Positions 19,587 through 25,403 of a stretch of 27,557 nt of DNA are shown here, piece by piece. How positions within the stretch are numbered: position 1 is the stretch's first letter; each line of letters begins with the position of its first letter. Both the position numbers and the translations under genes were made by a program. The notes beneath the pieces are model-generated. The model was not told where the DNA came from, made no database searches, and was given only the letters and a program-made list of their open reading frames with translations. Source of the stretch: a virus; IMG/VR virus record IMGVR_UViG_3300034082_000892, positions 1 through 27,557 of that record; one strand, written 5' to 3'.

Positions 19587-20188
19587 TACTTATTCTTCAA
19601 TACCTTAGTTACCGCTGGTTTCTTGGCTGCAGGAATTGCTACCTCTGCCTTTAAGAGCAGTGCAGCGCCTTCTTCACCAGCATATACTGGACGGCCCCAA
19701 CCCACGATTCCGTTAAGTAACTTCTTCTTGTTGTTCTTAACATATGCACGAGTTTTCTCTACGCACATACCGCCATTTCGTTGGTCTCCCTTTGCAGTTC
19801 CTGAAGTGTTTCCTTCAATAACCTGGATAGTTCCATCTCCGTTGTTCTTAATACAAATACCAACGTGTGAAATACGATTTACACCATCATCTGGGAAATC
19901 AAAATAGATCCAGTCACCTGGTGTGGGATCGTCATTACGAGCATCTGCCCAACGATTATTCTTTTTAAACCAATCTGATGCTGCTACTGTTGATGCTGAT
20001 TTTGGATACTTCTTTGCATCTAAGCCAGATGTGAATGCACACCAAGAGACAAATGATTGGCACCATGGCTGAAAATTCATTCCAGTCCATTTACCATACT
20101 TTGTTTCATTATCTTTGGGACCTTCAATGGTTCCAACTTCTTTCTTTGCAACCTCAATGATTGCTTCTAATGAGCCTTTGACAGCCAT
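19586..20188 (-). CDS. CHAP-domain endolysin, 200 aa
   Basis: The catalytic cysteine lies in WCQSFVSWCA (Cys43), the histidine in ISHVGIC (His108), and the third residue in QVIEGNT (Glu125), in the CHAP order. The domain fills residues 8-170. The remaining 30 residues are Ala/Lys-rich with no recognised cell-wall binding repeat. It would cut peptidoglycan (endopeptidase or amidase). AGGAGG precedes the ATG, and a consensus promoter lies 28 nt upstream. Confidence 0.85.
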   Translation of the reverse strand: MAVKGSLEAIIEVAKKEVGTIEGPKDNETKYGKWTGMNFQPWCQSFVSWCAFTSGLDAKKYPKSASTVAASDWFKKNNRWADARNDDPTPGDWIYFDFPDDGVNRISHVGICIKNNGDGTIQVIEGNTSGTAKGDQRNGGMCVEKTRAYVKNNKKKLLNGIVGWGRPVYAGEEGAALLLKAEVAIPAAKKPAVTKVLKNK

Positions 20189-20215
20189 ATATAACCTCCT
20201 AAAGTTAGTATTTCA

Positions 20216-20245
20216 ATTATAGCATTAAGCAGTCTTGCTTGTCAA
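20216..20245 (-). promoter_or_regulatory. Endolysin promoter TTGACA-18-TATAAT
   Basis: On the minus strand TTGACA (20245-20240), 18 nt, TGC-TATAAT (20221-20216). Both hexamers match consensus and the -10 is extended. Most of it lies in the last codons of the HNH gene. A leader of about 20 nt with AGGAGG follows. Confidence 0.65.
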
Positions 20246-20500
20246 CCTGTTGTGAGTTCTTATCCTGTGACAGTTTGCACATACTACTTCACATTTTTCT
20301 ATTTCTTTTTTTATTGCTGCCCAGGAAAATCCGTCGTGAATCATCCTAGAAATATTATATTTTTTATTGTGAAGATGATCAAAATCTAAAACTATATGAT
20401 TACATTCTCCACAGTCAACACAGCCACTTGCCTCTTTGATTAGTCTAAGACGCATCTTGAATTGCTGTTTATTATAAACTGCCAATTCTTTATCTGACAT
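20225..20500 (-). CDS. HNH endonuclease, 91 aa
   Basis: A clear zinc-stabilised HNH: CVDCGE (first pair), LDFDHL (the first His of the active site), then CEVVCANCHRIRTHNRL with the second pair and closing His. Full domain with only a short N-terminal helix before it. It could assist DNA packaging or be a free-standing homing enzyme. TATAAT lies 8 nt before the ATG, so the leader would be about 2 nt. Confidence 0.85.
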   Translation of the reverse strand: MSDKELAVYNKQQFKMRLRLIKEASGCVDCGECNHIVLDFDHLHNKKYNISRMIHDGFSWAAIKKEIEKCEVVCANCHRIRTHNRLTSKTA

Positions 20501-20525
20501 AGATCTTAATTATACACCTAAATGT

Positions 20526-20611
20526 AAAGCCCTACACAGGCATTCCAGGCACTAGGCCACGGTAGATATAATGGGTAACTATTACCATCTCTAAGGTCCT
20601 GTGTAGGGACC
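20526..20611 (-). ncRNA. Candidate structured small RNA
   Basis: On the minus strand TATACT (20623-20618) precedes a GG start at 20611. From there GGTCC-CTACACA-GGACC can form a local hairpin (20611-20595). Alternatively CCCTACACAGG (20608-20598) can pair perfectly over 11 bp with CCTGTGTAGGG (20540-20530). Between these arms is a perfect GGTAA-TAG-TTACC hairpin and a second short hairpin (GGC/GCC). The two long pairings exclude one another, which would give a two-state RNA. No reading frame of note is present. It fits none of the tRNA rules. Confidence 0.55.
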
Positions 20612-20623
20612 AACACAAGTATA

Positions 20624-21040
20624 CTACTTGATTTTGATAGACTTAGGCTTTTTATCTTCAGGAATAATGCGATCTACATTGATATGTAGCATGCCATCCT
20701 TTAGTTCAGCCGAAGATACTTCCATATATTCACCCAGTGCAAATGATCGTGTAAACTTACGACTTGCAATGCCTTTGTGAACTACTTCTGCATCTGTGAC
20801 TTCTACAATTTCACCCTTAATAATAAGAGTACCATTGTCTATTGACACATCAATATCATTCTTGCTAAATCCTGCTACTGCAATAGACAGTCTATACGTA
20901 TCTTCATCTAGTTTCAGAAGATCGTATGGAGGATATGATGTTGTATTTGTTTTATGTGCTGTATTAAGACGACCCAACTCTCTGTTGAATCCAATAAAAA
21001 AAGGATCATTGAATAGATCCATTGCGAACTGTGTTACCAT
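20624..21040 (-). CDS. Hsp20 small heat-shock protein, 138 aa
   Basis: An alpha-crystallin domain of full length: LLKLDEDTYRLSIAVAGFSKND, then LIIKGEI, then RSFALGEYMEVSSAELKDGML, close to the IbpA type. The C-terminal SIKIK supplies the I-x-I motif that holds the oligomer. Phage Hsp20 proteins are known from cyanophages; here it may protect or help assemble virion proteins. AAAGGGG precedes the ATG at 9 nt. Confidence 0.85.
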   Translation of the reverse strand: MVTQFAMDLFNDPFFIGFNRELGRLNTAHKTNTTSYPPYDLLKLDEDTYRLSIAVAGFSKNDIDVSIDNGTLIIKGEIVEVTDAEVVHKGIASRKFTRSFALGEYMEVSSAELKDGMLHINVDRIIPEDKKPKSIKIK

Positions 21041-21096
21041 TTTATTCCCCTTTCAAGCGAATAAGTTAATAGGCCCCATAAGGCGACCTATATACT

Positions 21097-21105
21097 ATTA
21101 TATCA
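21097..21105 (-). promoter_or_regulatory. Extended -10 promoter of hsp20
   Basis: TGA-TATAAT on the minus strand, predicted start near 21090, giving a leader of about 50 nt. The leader holds GCCTT, which could pair with the AAGG of the ribosome binding site, but the pairing is only four strong bases. Confidence 0.45.
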
Positions 21106-21147
21106 AAGGTTTTGAGTAGTTTTTAATTTATAGTTAGTTATAGTATA

Positions 21148-21342
21148 TTATTCTGTTGGTTCTTCAACAGAAATACTTGGAGAGACAAAGTTAGTACCGT
21201 CCCAAGTATCATTAACAAGTGCTGGATTTTCATCAGTATATTCAATACACTCTAAACTAGTTACTTCTTCTGCAATTTCTTTTGAATTTGCTAAAATTAT
21301 ATTTACTACAATATTATTTTGAAGTACTGCAAATTTTTTCAT
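21148..21342 (-). CDS. Phage tail-type accessory protein, 64 aa
   Basis: It reads KKFAVLQNNIVVNIILANS, then EEVTSLECIEYTDENPALV, then DTWDGTNFVSP, a recurring small protein in tail-fibre regions of tailed phages, probably an accessory or fibre chaperone-like part. AAGGAG precedes the ATG. It lies directly after the glycine-rich gene, which supports a fibre-related job. Confidence 0.65.
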   Translation of the reverse strand: MKKFAVLQNNIVVNIILANSKEIAEEVTSLECIEYTDENPALVNDTWDGTNFVSPSISVEEPTE

Positions 21343-21353
21343 ACCTTCTCCTT

Positions 21354-22139
21354 TTAGTAATAAAGATAAACAATTCCGCTTCCACCACTTCCGCCAGCGC
21401 CACCACCGCTAGAGCCACCACCGCCGCCTCCACCGCCTTGGCCTCCATTTGCACCAGAACCTGCAGCGTGATAACCGCCGCCACCACCAGAAGCAGAGCC
21501 TGCAAAAATACCGCTACCTCCTGCTGCAGCGCCTTGGTTATGTCCACCACCGCCGCCACCGCCGATAGCACCAGATCCGCCAACGCCACCAGGGTTTGAA
21601 CTTGCTCTACCAAACCCACCGCCACCACCAGAAGTTCCTGAACCACCAGCGCCACCTACACCACCATCGGAAGAACCACCTGCTGCTCCACCTCCGCCAC
21701 CGTAACCTGCTCCACCAGCACCACCAGTACCTGCTGTCAGTCTAACTCCTGCAATTCCACCTTGACCACCGTTTTGACCACCGAATCCTGCAGTTCCACC
21801 TTTACCACCAGCGCCTATTCCGTTTCCGCCTCCACCACCAACAATGTGTCCATAACGTGATTGACCACCAAAACTACCAGCAGAACCGCCTGCTCCAACT
21901 ATTACGGAAGATTGAACTGGTGTCCAGCCCCAAGAAAGTCCACCAGCACCACCACCCATACCGCCATCAAATGATCCACCACCATTGTCACCACCTTGGC
22001 CACCGCCAATGACAACTGCATAAACCTGTGTAATTCCAGCAGGGATACTTACTGATCCAGATGATGTAAGGGTATGCCTTAAAGTTAAATTTTGCTGAGG
22101 TGTTGATCCTGCTACTTCTGGGAATATTGAAATTGCCAT
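21354..22139 (-). CDS. Glycine-rich fibre/adhesin protein, 261 aa
   Basis: It starts MAISIFPEVAGSTPQQN and, unlike its two relatives, has only about 50 residues of beta domain before the glycine-rich array begins at GGGQGG. The array runs to near the end and closes GGSGIVYLYY, an aromatic cap shared in style with the other two (VVFVLKY, VLYVLRF). Glycine is well over a third of the array. Probably a trimeric polyglycine-II type tip of a receptor-binding protein, by analogy with phage S16 type tips. Confidence 0.7.
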   Translation of the reverse strand: MAISIFPEVAGSTPQQNLTLRHTLTSSGSVSIPAGITQVYAVVIGGGQGGDNGGGSFDGGMGGGAGGLSWGWTPVQSSVIVGAGGSAGSFGGQSRYGHIVGGGGGNGIGAGGKGGTAGFGGQNGGQGGIAGVRLTAGTGGAGGAGYGGGGGAAGGSSDGGVGGAGGSGTSGGGGGFGRASSNPGGVGGSGAIGGGGGGGHNQGAAAGGSGIFAGSASGGGGGYHAAGSGANGGQGGGGGGGGSSGGGAGGSGGSGIVYLYY

Positions 22140-22167
22140 TTTTAATTATCCTTTCGTGATAATTTAA

Positions 22168-23097
22168 TTAAAACCTTAATACGTAAAGAACACCTGGAGC
22201 ACCAGCACCACCTGCAGGACCAGAACCACCAATACCGCCACCTGCACCGCCACCTGCTGTATATCCAGTGCCAGCAGTTCCTGGGTTTACGTTGCTATAT
22301 GGTGAGTTTCCGCCAGTTCCAAGGGTTCCAACAACAAATGGCCAAACAGAACTTCCAACACCAGCATTATTACCACTGCCACCGCCACCGTTACTACCAG
22401 TGTTATTAATAGTTCCACCAGTAGCAGTACCACCAGCACCGCCTGAGTTAGTAGTGGTTCCACCACCACCGCCTTGACCACCATTTGCAGTCATTCCACC
22501 AAAAGTACTTGCACCACCATTACCTCCATTTGCTGAACCACCGTTCCACGCAGGACCAGCAGTACCACCAGCACCAATAGTTACAGACATAGAACCAGTA
22601 AGTGCAATAATTCCGTGGGCTACACCACCACCACCTCCTGCAATTCCAGTGTTACCATTTGCGGCCTGCCCACCTCCGCCACCGCCACCTGCACCACCAA
22701 GAACTACATATGCAAATCCTGATGCTGATGTTCCTGTGTATGTACTAGTTGCTGTTACTGTATCTAGGGTTCCAGTAAATTGATTAGTAAGAGCATTTGC
22801 TAGTTTAGTAATAGTTACAACAATGCTTGAACCAGTGTTTGTCCATACTCTTATTCTATCTGCTGTGGTACCAAGGTTAAGTGTAACAGTTCCAGAAGAT
22901 GTTGTAGATGTTGTAATAAGTGAAGTTGATGAAGAAAGAAACTGAACATTAGCAACTGTTCCAGATGCACAGGTAATTTGATAAATAGCAGGTTCTAAAG
23001 TTACTCTGCCTTCATATAATGTGTTTGCCGTTATAGCCGTAACTGAGTTAGCATTAATACTTGATGTTACTGCCACTGGAAATACCGAGATAGTCAT
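22168..23097 (-). CDS. Glycine-rich fibre/adhesin protein, 309 aa
   Basis: A two-part protein with a Thr/Ser beta domain (1-115), a short bridge (LDTVTATSTYTGTSASGF), and a glycine-rich array from about 135. It is the closest relative of the 2371-3348 product, sharing both parts, but the proteins are roughly half identical while their upstream 47 bp are almost identical. It lies directly after the tRNA array. Confidence 0.7.
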   Translation of the reverse strand: MTISVFPVAVTSSINANSVTAITANTLYEGRVTLEPAIYQITCASGTVANVQFLSSSTSLITTSTTSSGTVTLNLGTTADRIRVWTNTGSSIVVTITKLANALTNQFTGTLDTVTATSTYTGTSASGFAYVVLGGAGGGGGGGQAANGNTGIAGGGGGVAHGIIALTGSMSVTIGAGGTAGPAWNGGSANGGNGGASTFGGMTANGGQGGGGGTTTNSGGAGGTATGGTINNTGSNGGGGSGNNAGVGSSVWPFVVGTLGTGGNSPYSNVNPGTAGTGYTAGGGAGGGIGGSGPAGGAGAPGVLYVLRF

Positions 23098-23141
23098 TAA
23101 TTGCTCCTAAGATAATATAAGATCATTATATCATTCTTTTG
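23095..23141 (-). repeat. Duplicated promoter/RBS cassette, copy 2
   Basis: This is the inverted copy of 2327-2373 (46 of 47 bp). On the minus strand it has the extended -10 TGA-TATAAT, TTAGGAG and the ATG. It begins within 10 nt of the 3' end of the tRNA-Gly gene. Confidence 0.85.
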
Positions 23142-23146
23142 GTAAT

Positions 23147-23220
23147 TGGAGCGGATAGCGGGAATCAAACCCGCACATTAACCTTGGCAAGGTTACGCAC
23201 TATCACTATGCAATATCCGC
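23147..23220 (-). tRNA. tRNA-Gly (GCC)
   Basis: Acceptor GCGGATA/TATCCGC, anticodon stem TAACC/GGTTA with loop TTGCCAA (anticodon GCC), T stem GCGGG/CCCGC, discriminator T as usual for glycine. CCA is encoded (23149-23147). It reads GGC and GGT and stands just before two very glycine-rich genes. Confidence 0.9.
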
Positions 23221-23224
23221 ATTG

Positions 23225-23297
23225 TGTCTCCAACGGGATTTGAACCCGTGTTATTGCCGTGAAAGGGCAACGTCCTAGGCCCCTAGACGATGGAGAC
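23225..23297 (-). tRNA. tRNA-Glu (TTC)
   Basis: Acceptor GTCTCCA/TGGAGAC, anticodon stem TTGCC/GGCAA with loop CTTTCAC (anticodon TTC), T stem ACGGG/CCCGT. Discriminator A. CCA is not encoded. Confidence 0.9.
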
Positions 23298-23298
23298 T

Positions 23299-23374
23299 TG
23301 GCTGGTCTGGTAGGCCTCGATCCTACGACTTGCGAATTAACAGTTCGCCACTCTACCAACTGAGTTACAGACCA
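23299..23374 (-). tRNA. tRNA-Asn (GTT)
   Basis: Acceptor TGGTCTG/CAGACCA, anticodon stem GCGAA/TTCGC with loop CTGTTAA (anticodon GTT), T stem GTAGG/CCTAC. Discriminator G and an encoded CCA (23301-23299). It is the first tRNA of the minus-strand array. Confidence 0.9.
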
Positions 23375-23384
23375 AAACCCTATC

Positions 23385-24095
23385 CTACAAGAACCATCTC
23401 ATAAGAGAAATTTTAAACCAATGGATGTTTCTGTTTAGGATTACAAAGTCAGCAAGTGCATCTTCTACCTGTTTTTCAGTCTTTCTTTCAGTAAAAGTGA
23501 TTGACTCTGTTACAATTGGCACAACATTTTCAATAATGACTGTTGATGTTTCTCCTGTACCGACTACAACAGTTGATGTTTCAATATCTACCTCTGATGC
23601 CGTCAATGTTGCACCAATAGAATTATCCATTGTTTCGGTTCTCATAATTGGACGACCATCTGTCTGACCAACTGTATCGTTAAAAGTAAAAGAACTTTGA
23701 ACTCCTGGCTCTAATGATGTTGACAAAACAGTTCTGCCTGTTTCGTTTTGAATTACACTTGTAGTTACTGTTGAATTATCGTTAGTTAAAGTAAATCTAC
23801 CGTTTGACTCTACAACTGGTGTGCTATCTGGATTTGAAAGGTACCCACCTTGATTTTGATGTGTTTCAGGATTTGCTGCAACCTGTGGAACAACTCGTGA
23901 ACCAGCAAATGTTCCACTACCACATACTGATGGTTGACAGACAATAATATTTGTAACTACACCAGCATCGTTTACCATTGCATATGTGTGGCAAGGATCC
24001 TCTGCAGAACATTCTCCTGCTTGTGCAGGTGCAGATACAAATGTAAGTGCCCCAAAAGTTAGTACAATACTAGCAACTATTGATTTTATTTTCAT
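23385..24095 (-). CDS. Exported Thr/Ser-rich protein, 236 aa
   Basis: The start at 24095 gives a classical signal peptide: basic MKIKS, a hydrophobic core, then SAPAQAGE with the likely cut after AQA. Four cysteines soon after (CSAEDPC, then CQPSVC) suggest two disulfides outside the cell. The remainder is beta-rich with Thr/Val repeats such as STVVVGTGETSTVIIENV. AAGGAG precedes it. A phage gene with a signal peptide suggests a protein placed in the host envelope. It resembles actinobacterial secreted proteins in style, and transfer from a host is possible. No family was recognised. Confidence 0.6.
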   Translation of the reverse strand: MKIKSIVASIVLTFGALTFVSAPAQAGECSAEDPCHTYAMVNDAGVVTNIIVCQPSVCGSGTFAGSRVVPQVAANPETHQNQGGYLSNPDSTPVVESNGRFTLTNDNSTVTTSVIQNETGRTVLSTSLEPGVQSSFTFNDTVGQTDGRPIMRTETMDNSIGATLTASEVDIETSTVVVGTGETSTVIIENVVPIVTESITFTERKTEKQVEDALADFVILNRNIHWFKISLMRWFL

Positions 24096-24103
24096 TTTTC
24101 TCC

Positions 24104-24295
24104 TTATATCATTAGACGGACTACATGACAACATGGGTCGCCACCGTCTTCCCATTCTTGAACTTCTTCTTCATCCATATATTCGTATCCACCATCATGA
24201 GTATTGCAGTACGGGTCTGAGATCCATCCCCGCTCAATACCGCTTGTTAACCAGATACCAAATTCTGCATCTTCTATGTCATCTTCTTTATGCAT
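24104..24295 (-). CDS. Acidic hypothetical protein, 63 aa
   Basis: Very acidic, with EDDIEDAEFGIWLTSGIERGWIS and CNTHDGGYEYMDEEE. The CNTHDG and CCH segments could hold a metal ion. The frame GIWLTSGIERGWISDPYCxTHDG matches small actinophage proteins of unknown function. TATACT with a good -35 ends 6 nt before the ATG. Confidence 0.6.
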   Translation of the reverse strand: MHKEDDIEDAEFGIWLTSGIERGWISDPYCNTHDGGYEYMDEEEVQEWEDGGDPCCHVVRLMI

Positions 24296-24301
24296 ATTAA
24301 A

Positions 24302-24330
24302 AGTATACCCCTAAACGCTTACTACGTCAA
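24302..24330 (-). promoter_or_regulatory. Promoter TTGACG-17-TATACT for a leaderless mRNA
   Basis: On the minus strand TTGACG (24330-24325), 17 nt, TATACT (24307-24302), 6 nt and ATG 24295. The -35 and spacer lie in the last codons of the Ntn hydrolase gene. Confidence 0.7.
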
Positions 24331-24841
24331 CTGGACCCATACAGGATGGGCTAAATTTAATGGCTGCATTTACTGCACCAACTACACGCTTTCTAGCGTC
24401 TTTTGTTTTTTCTGTGGCATTTAAATATCCATAAGCATATTCAGCACCTGACCCCATAGCAAGATAAGGAAGCGTATACTTAGACAAAGACATATCTCCA
24501 GAACTATGCTCATAAATTTGTCCACGAACAGCAATTATTAAACCAAGATCTCCATCCTTAGATGTGTCAACCCAAAAGTCATTATAGAATGCTCTAAGTT
24601 GTTTAATAAACTTAGTCTGCATAAACTTATCTGTATCTTTAATATCTGGAACATAGGGGTTAAAGTTATAGCGAATGCGCTCACCATCCATAGAACCAGC
24701 ATATCCAATAAGGTAGGGTCCTAGTTTCCAAACCTTTGGACTAGATAGTGCTAGAATGGTACCATCATCAGATGCCCCACGATCACCAGCCATAAAGATT
24801 TTATTGTTTATTTCATCACGAACGACTGCAATACAAGTCAT
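24311..24841 (-). CDS. Proteasome beta/HslV-like Ntn hydrolase, 176 aa
   Basis: After removal of Met1 the chain begins with Thr, the nucleophile of proteasome-type hydrolases (MTCIAVVRD). The other marks follow in order: MAGDRGASDDG with the Asp of the active site, SPKVWKLG with the Lys that lowers the Thr pKa, LIGYAGSMDGERI, LGLIIAVRGQIYE, and YLAMGSGAEYAYGYL, the HslV-like GSGxxYA motif. Full length for the family. No unfoldase ATPase gene is near, so it may act alone on peptides, use host partners, or have been adapted to another amide-bond reaction. GGGAGGGG precedes the start. Confidence 0.85.
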   Translation of the reverse strand: MTCIAVVRDEINNKIFMAGDRGASDDGTILALSSPKVWKLGPYLIGYAGSMDGERIRYNFNPYVPDIKDTDKFMQTKFIKQLRAFYNDFWVDTSKDGDLGLIIAVRGQIYEHSSGDMSLSKYTLPYLAMGSGAEYAYGYLNATEKTKDARKRVVGAVNAAIKFSPSCMGPVDVVSV

Positions 24842-24871
24842 GCAGAAACCCCTCCCAAAGCGATATATTTA

Positions 24872-24901
24872 AGTATACCATTCCCTGAGAGGGGCTGTCA
24901 A
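24872..24901 (-). promoter_or_regulatory. Ntn hydrolase promoter TTGACA-18-TATACT
   Basis: On the minus strand TTGACA (24901-24896), 18 nt, TATACT (24877-24872). The start would be near 24865, giving a leader of about 24 nt that includes the purine-rich ribosome binding site. Confidence 0.6.
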
Positions 24902-24921
24902 ATAGGGTCAAAGATGTTTAA

Positions 24922-25221
24922 TTATGCTGTCTTTGATTTTGCTCTGCGCTTTTCAACTGCTTCATCCTGCACAGTTTTTGCATTCTTGTCTGTGGTGGAA
25001 AATGCTGCATTAATCTCATCTCTTGTGAGTCGTCCGTCATCCATAAATGCACGAGCCAACTTCTCAACAACAACTGCTACTGCGCTAAGGCCTGCTACTG
25101 TCATTGCTTTTGCTACTGAGATACCTGCGATTGCACCAGCGCCAATTACTGCTAATGCATTTGCTGCAAATACCGCAACAATACGCATGAGAATGTTCCA
25201 AATATTTGTAATACTGTTCAT
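24922..25221 (-). CDS. Holin-like membrane protein, 99 aa
   Basis: Two hydrophobic helices (residues 9-32, rich in Ala/Gly/Val, and about 38-52) are followed by a soluble part with LTRDEINAAFSTTDKNA, which reads like a tape-end or EF-hand-like helix, and a basic tail (KRRAKSKTA). Similar actinophage proteins, found near lysis genes, are called putative holins. GGAG precedes the start. Confidence 0.55.
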   Translation of the reverse strand: MNSITNIWNILMRIVAVFAANALAVIGAGAIAGISVAKAMTVAGLSAVAVVVEKLARAFMDDGRLTRDEINAAFSTTDKNAKTVQDEAVEKRRAKSKTA

Positions 25222-25223
25222 GT

Positions 25224-25403
25224 TTACTCCTCTCTATTTCTAATAGGACTAGTTATAATCCAAAGTGCTAATGTAGCCATGATTCCATAGCCAACTATTG
25301 TTTTTGCACTACCATCTAATACAACCCAGGCAATAAACATTCCAAGAAGAGTCCATGCCTGATCTACTAGGTCTTTCATTATATTTTTTATTACTCTTAC
25401 CAT
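25224..25403 (-). CDS. Small two-helix membrane protein, 59 aa
   Basis: Helices at about residues 18-30 (LLGMFIAWVVL) and 36-51 (IVGYGIMATLALWII), joined by a DGSAKT turn, with a charged end (PIRNREE). The start overlaps the stop of the large exported protein (ATGGTAA). It is followed by another membrane protein, so two or three small membrane proteins in a row may form a lysis group. Confidence 0.6.
   Translation of the reverse strand: MVRVIKNIMKDLVDQAWTLLGMFIAWVVLDGSAKTIVGYGIMATLALWIITSPIRNREE

Noticed and set aside
20526-20611. The structured element at 20526-20611 as a sixth tRNA
   Set aside because: Its end helix is 11 bp with no T arm and no anticodon arm of proper size, so it does not obey tRNA rules.
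23147-23374. Frame of 64 codons on the minus strand across the tRNA genes
   Set aside because: It lies over three well-folded tRNAs, so it is not a gene.
24849-24894. CCCCTC/GAGGGG inverted repeat as an RNA switch over the Ntn hydrolase ribosome binding site
   Set aside because: One arm lies between the -35 and -10 hexamers and would not be in the transcript.
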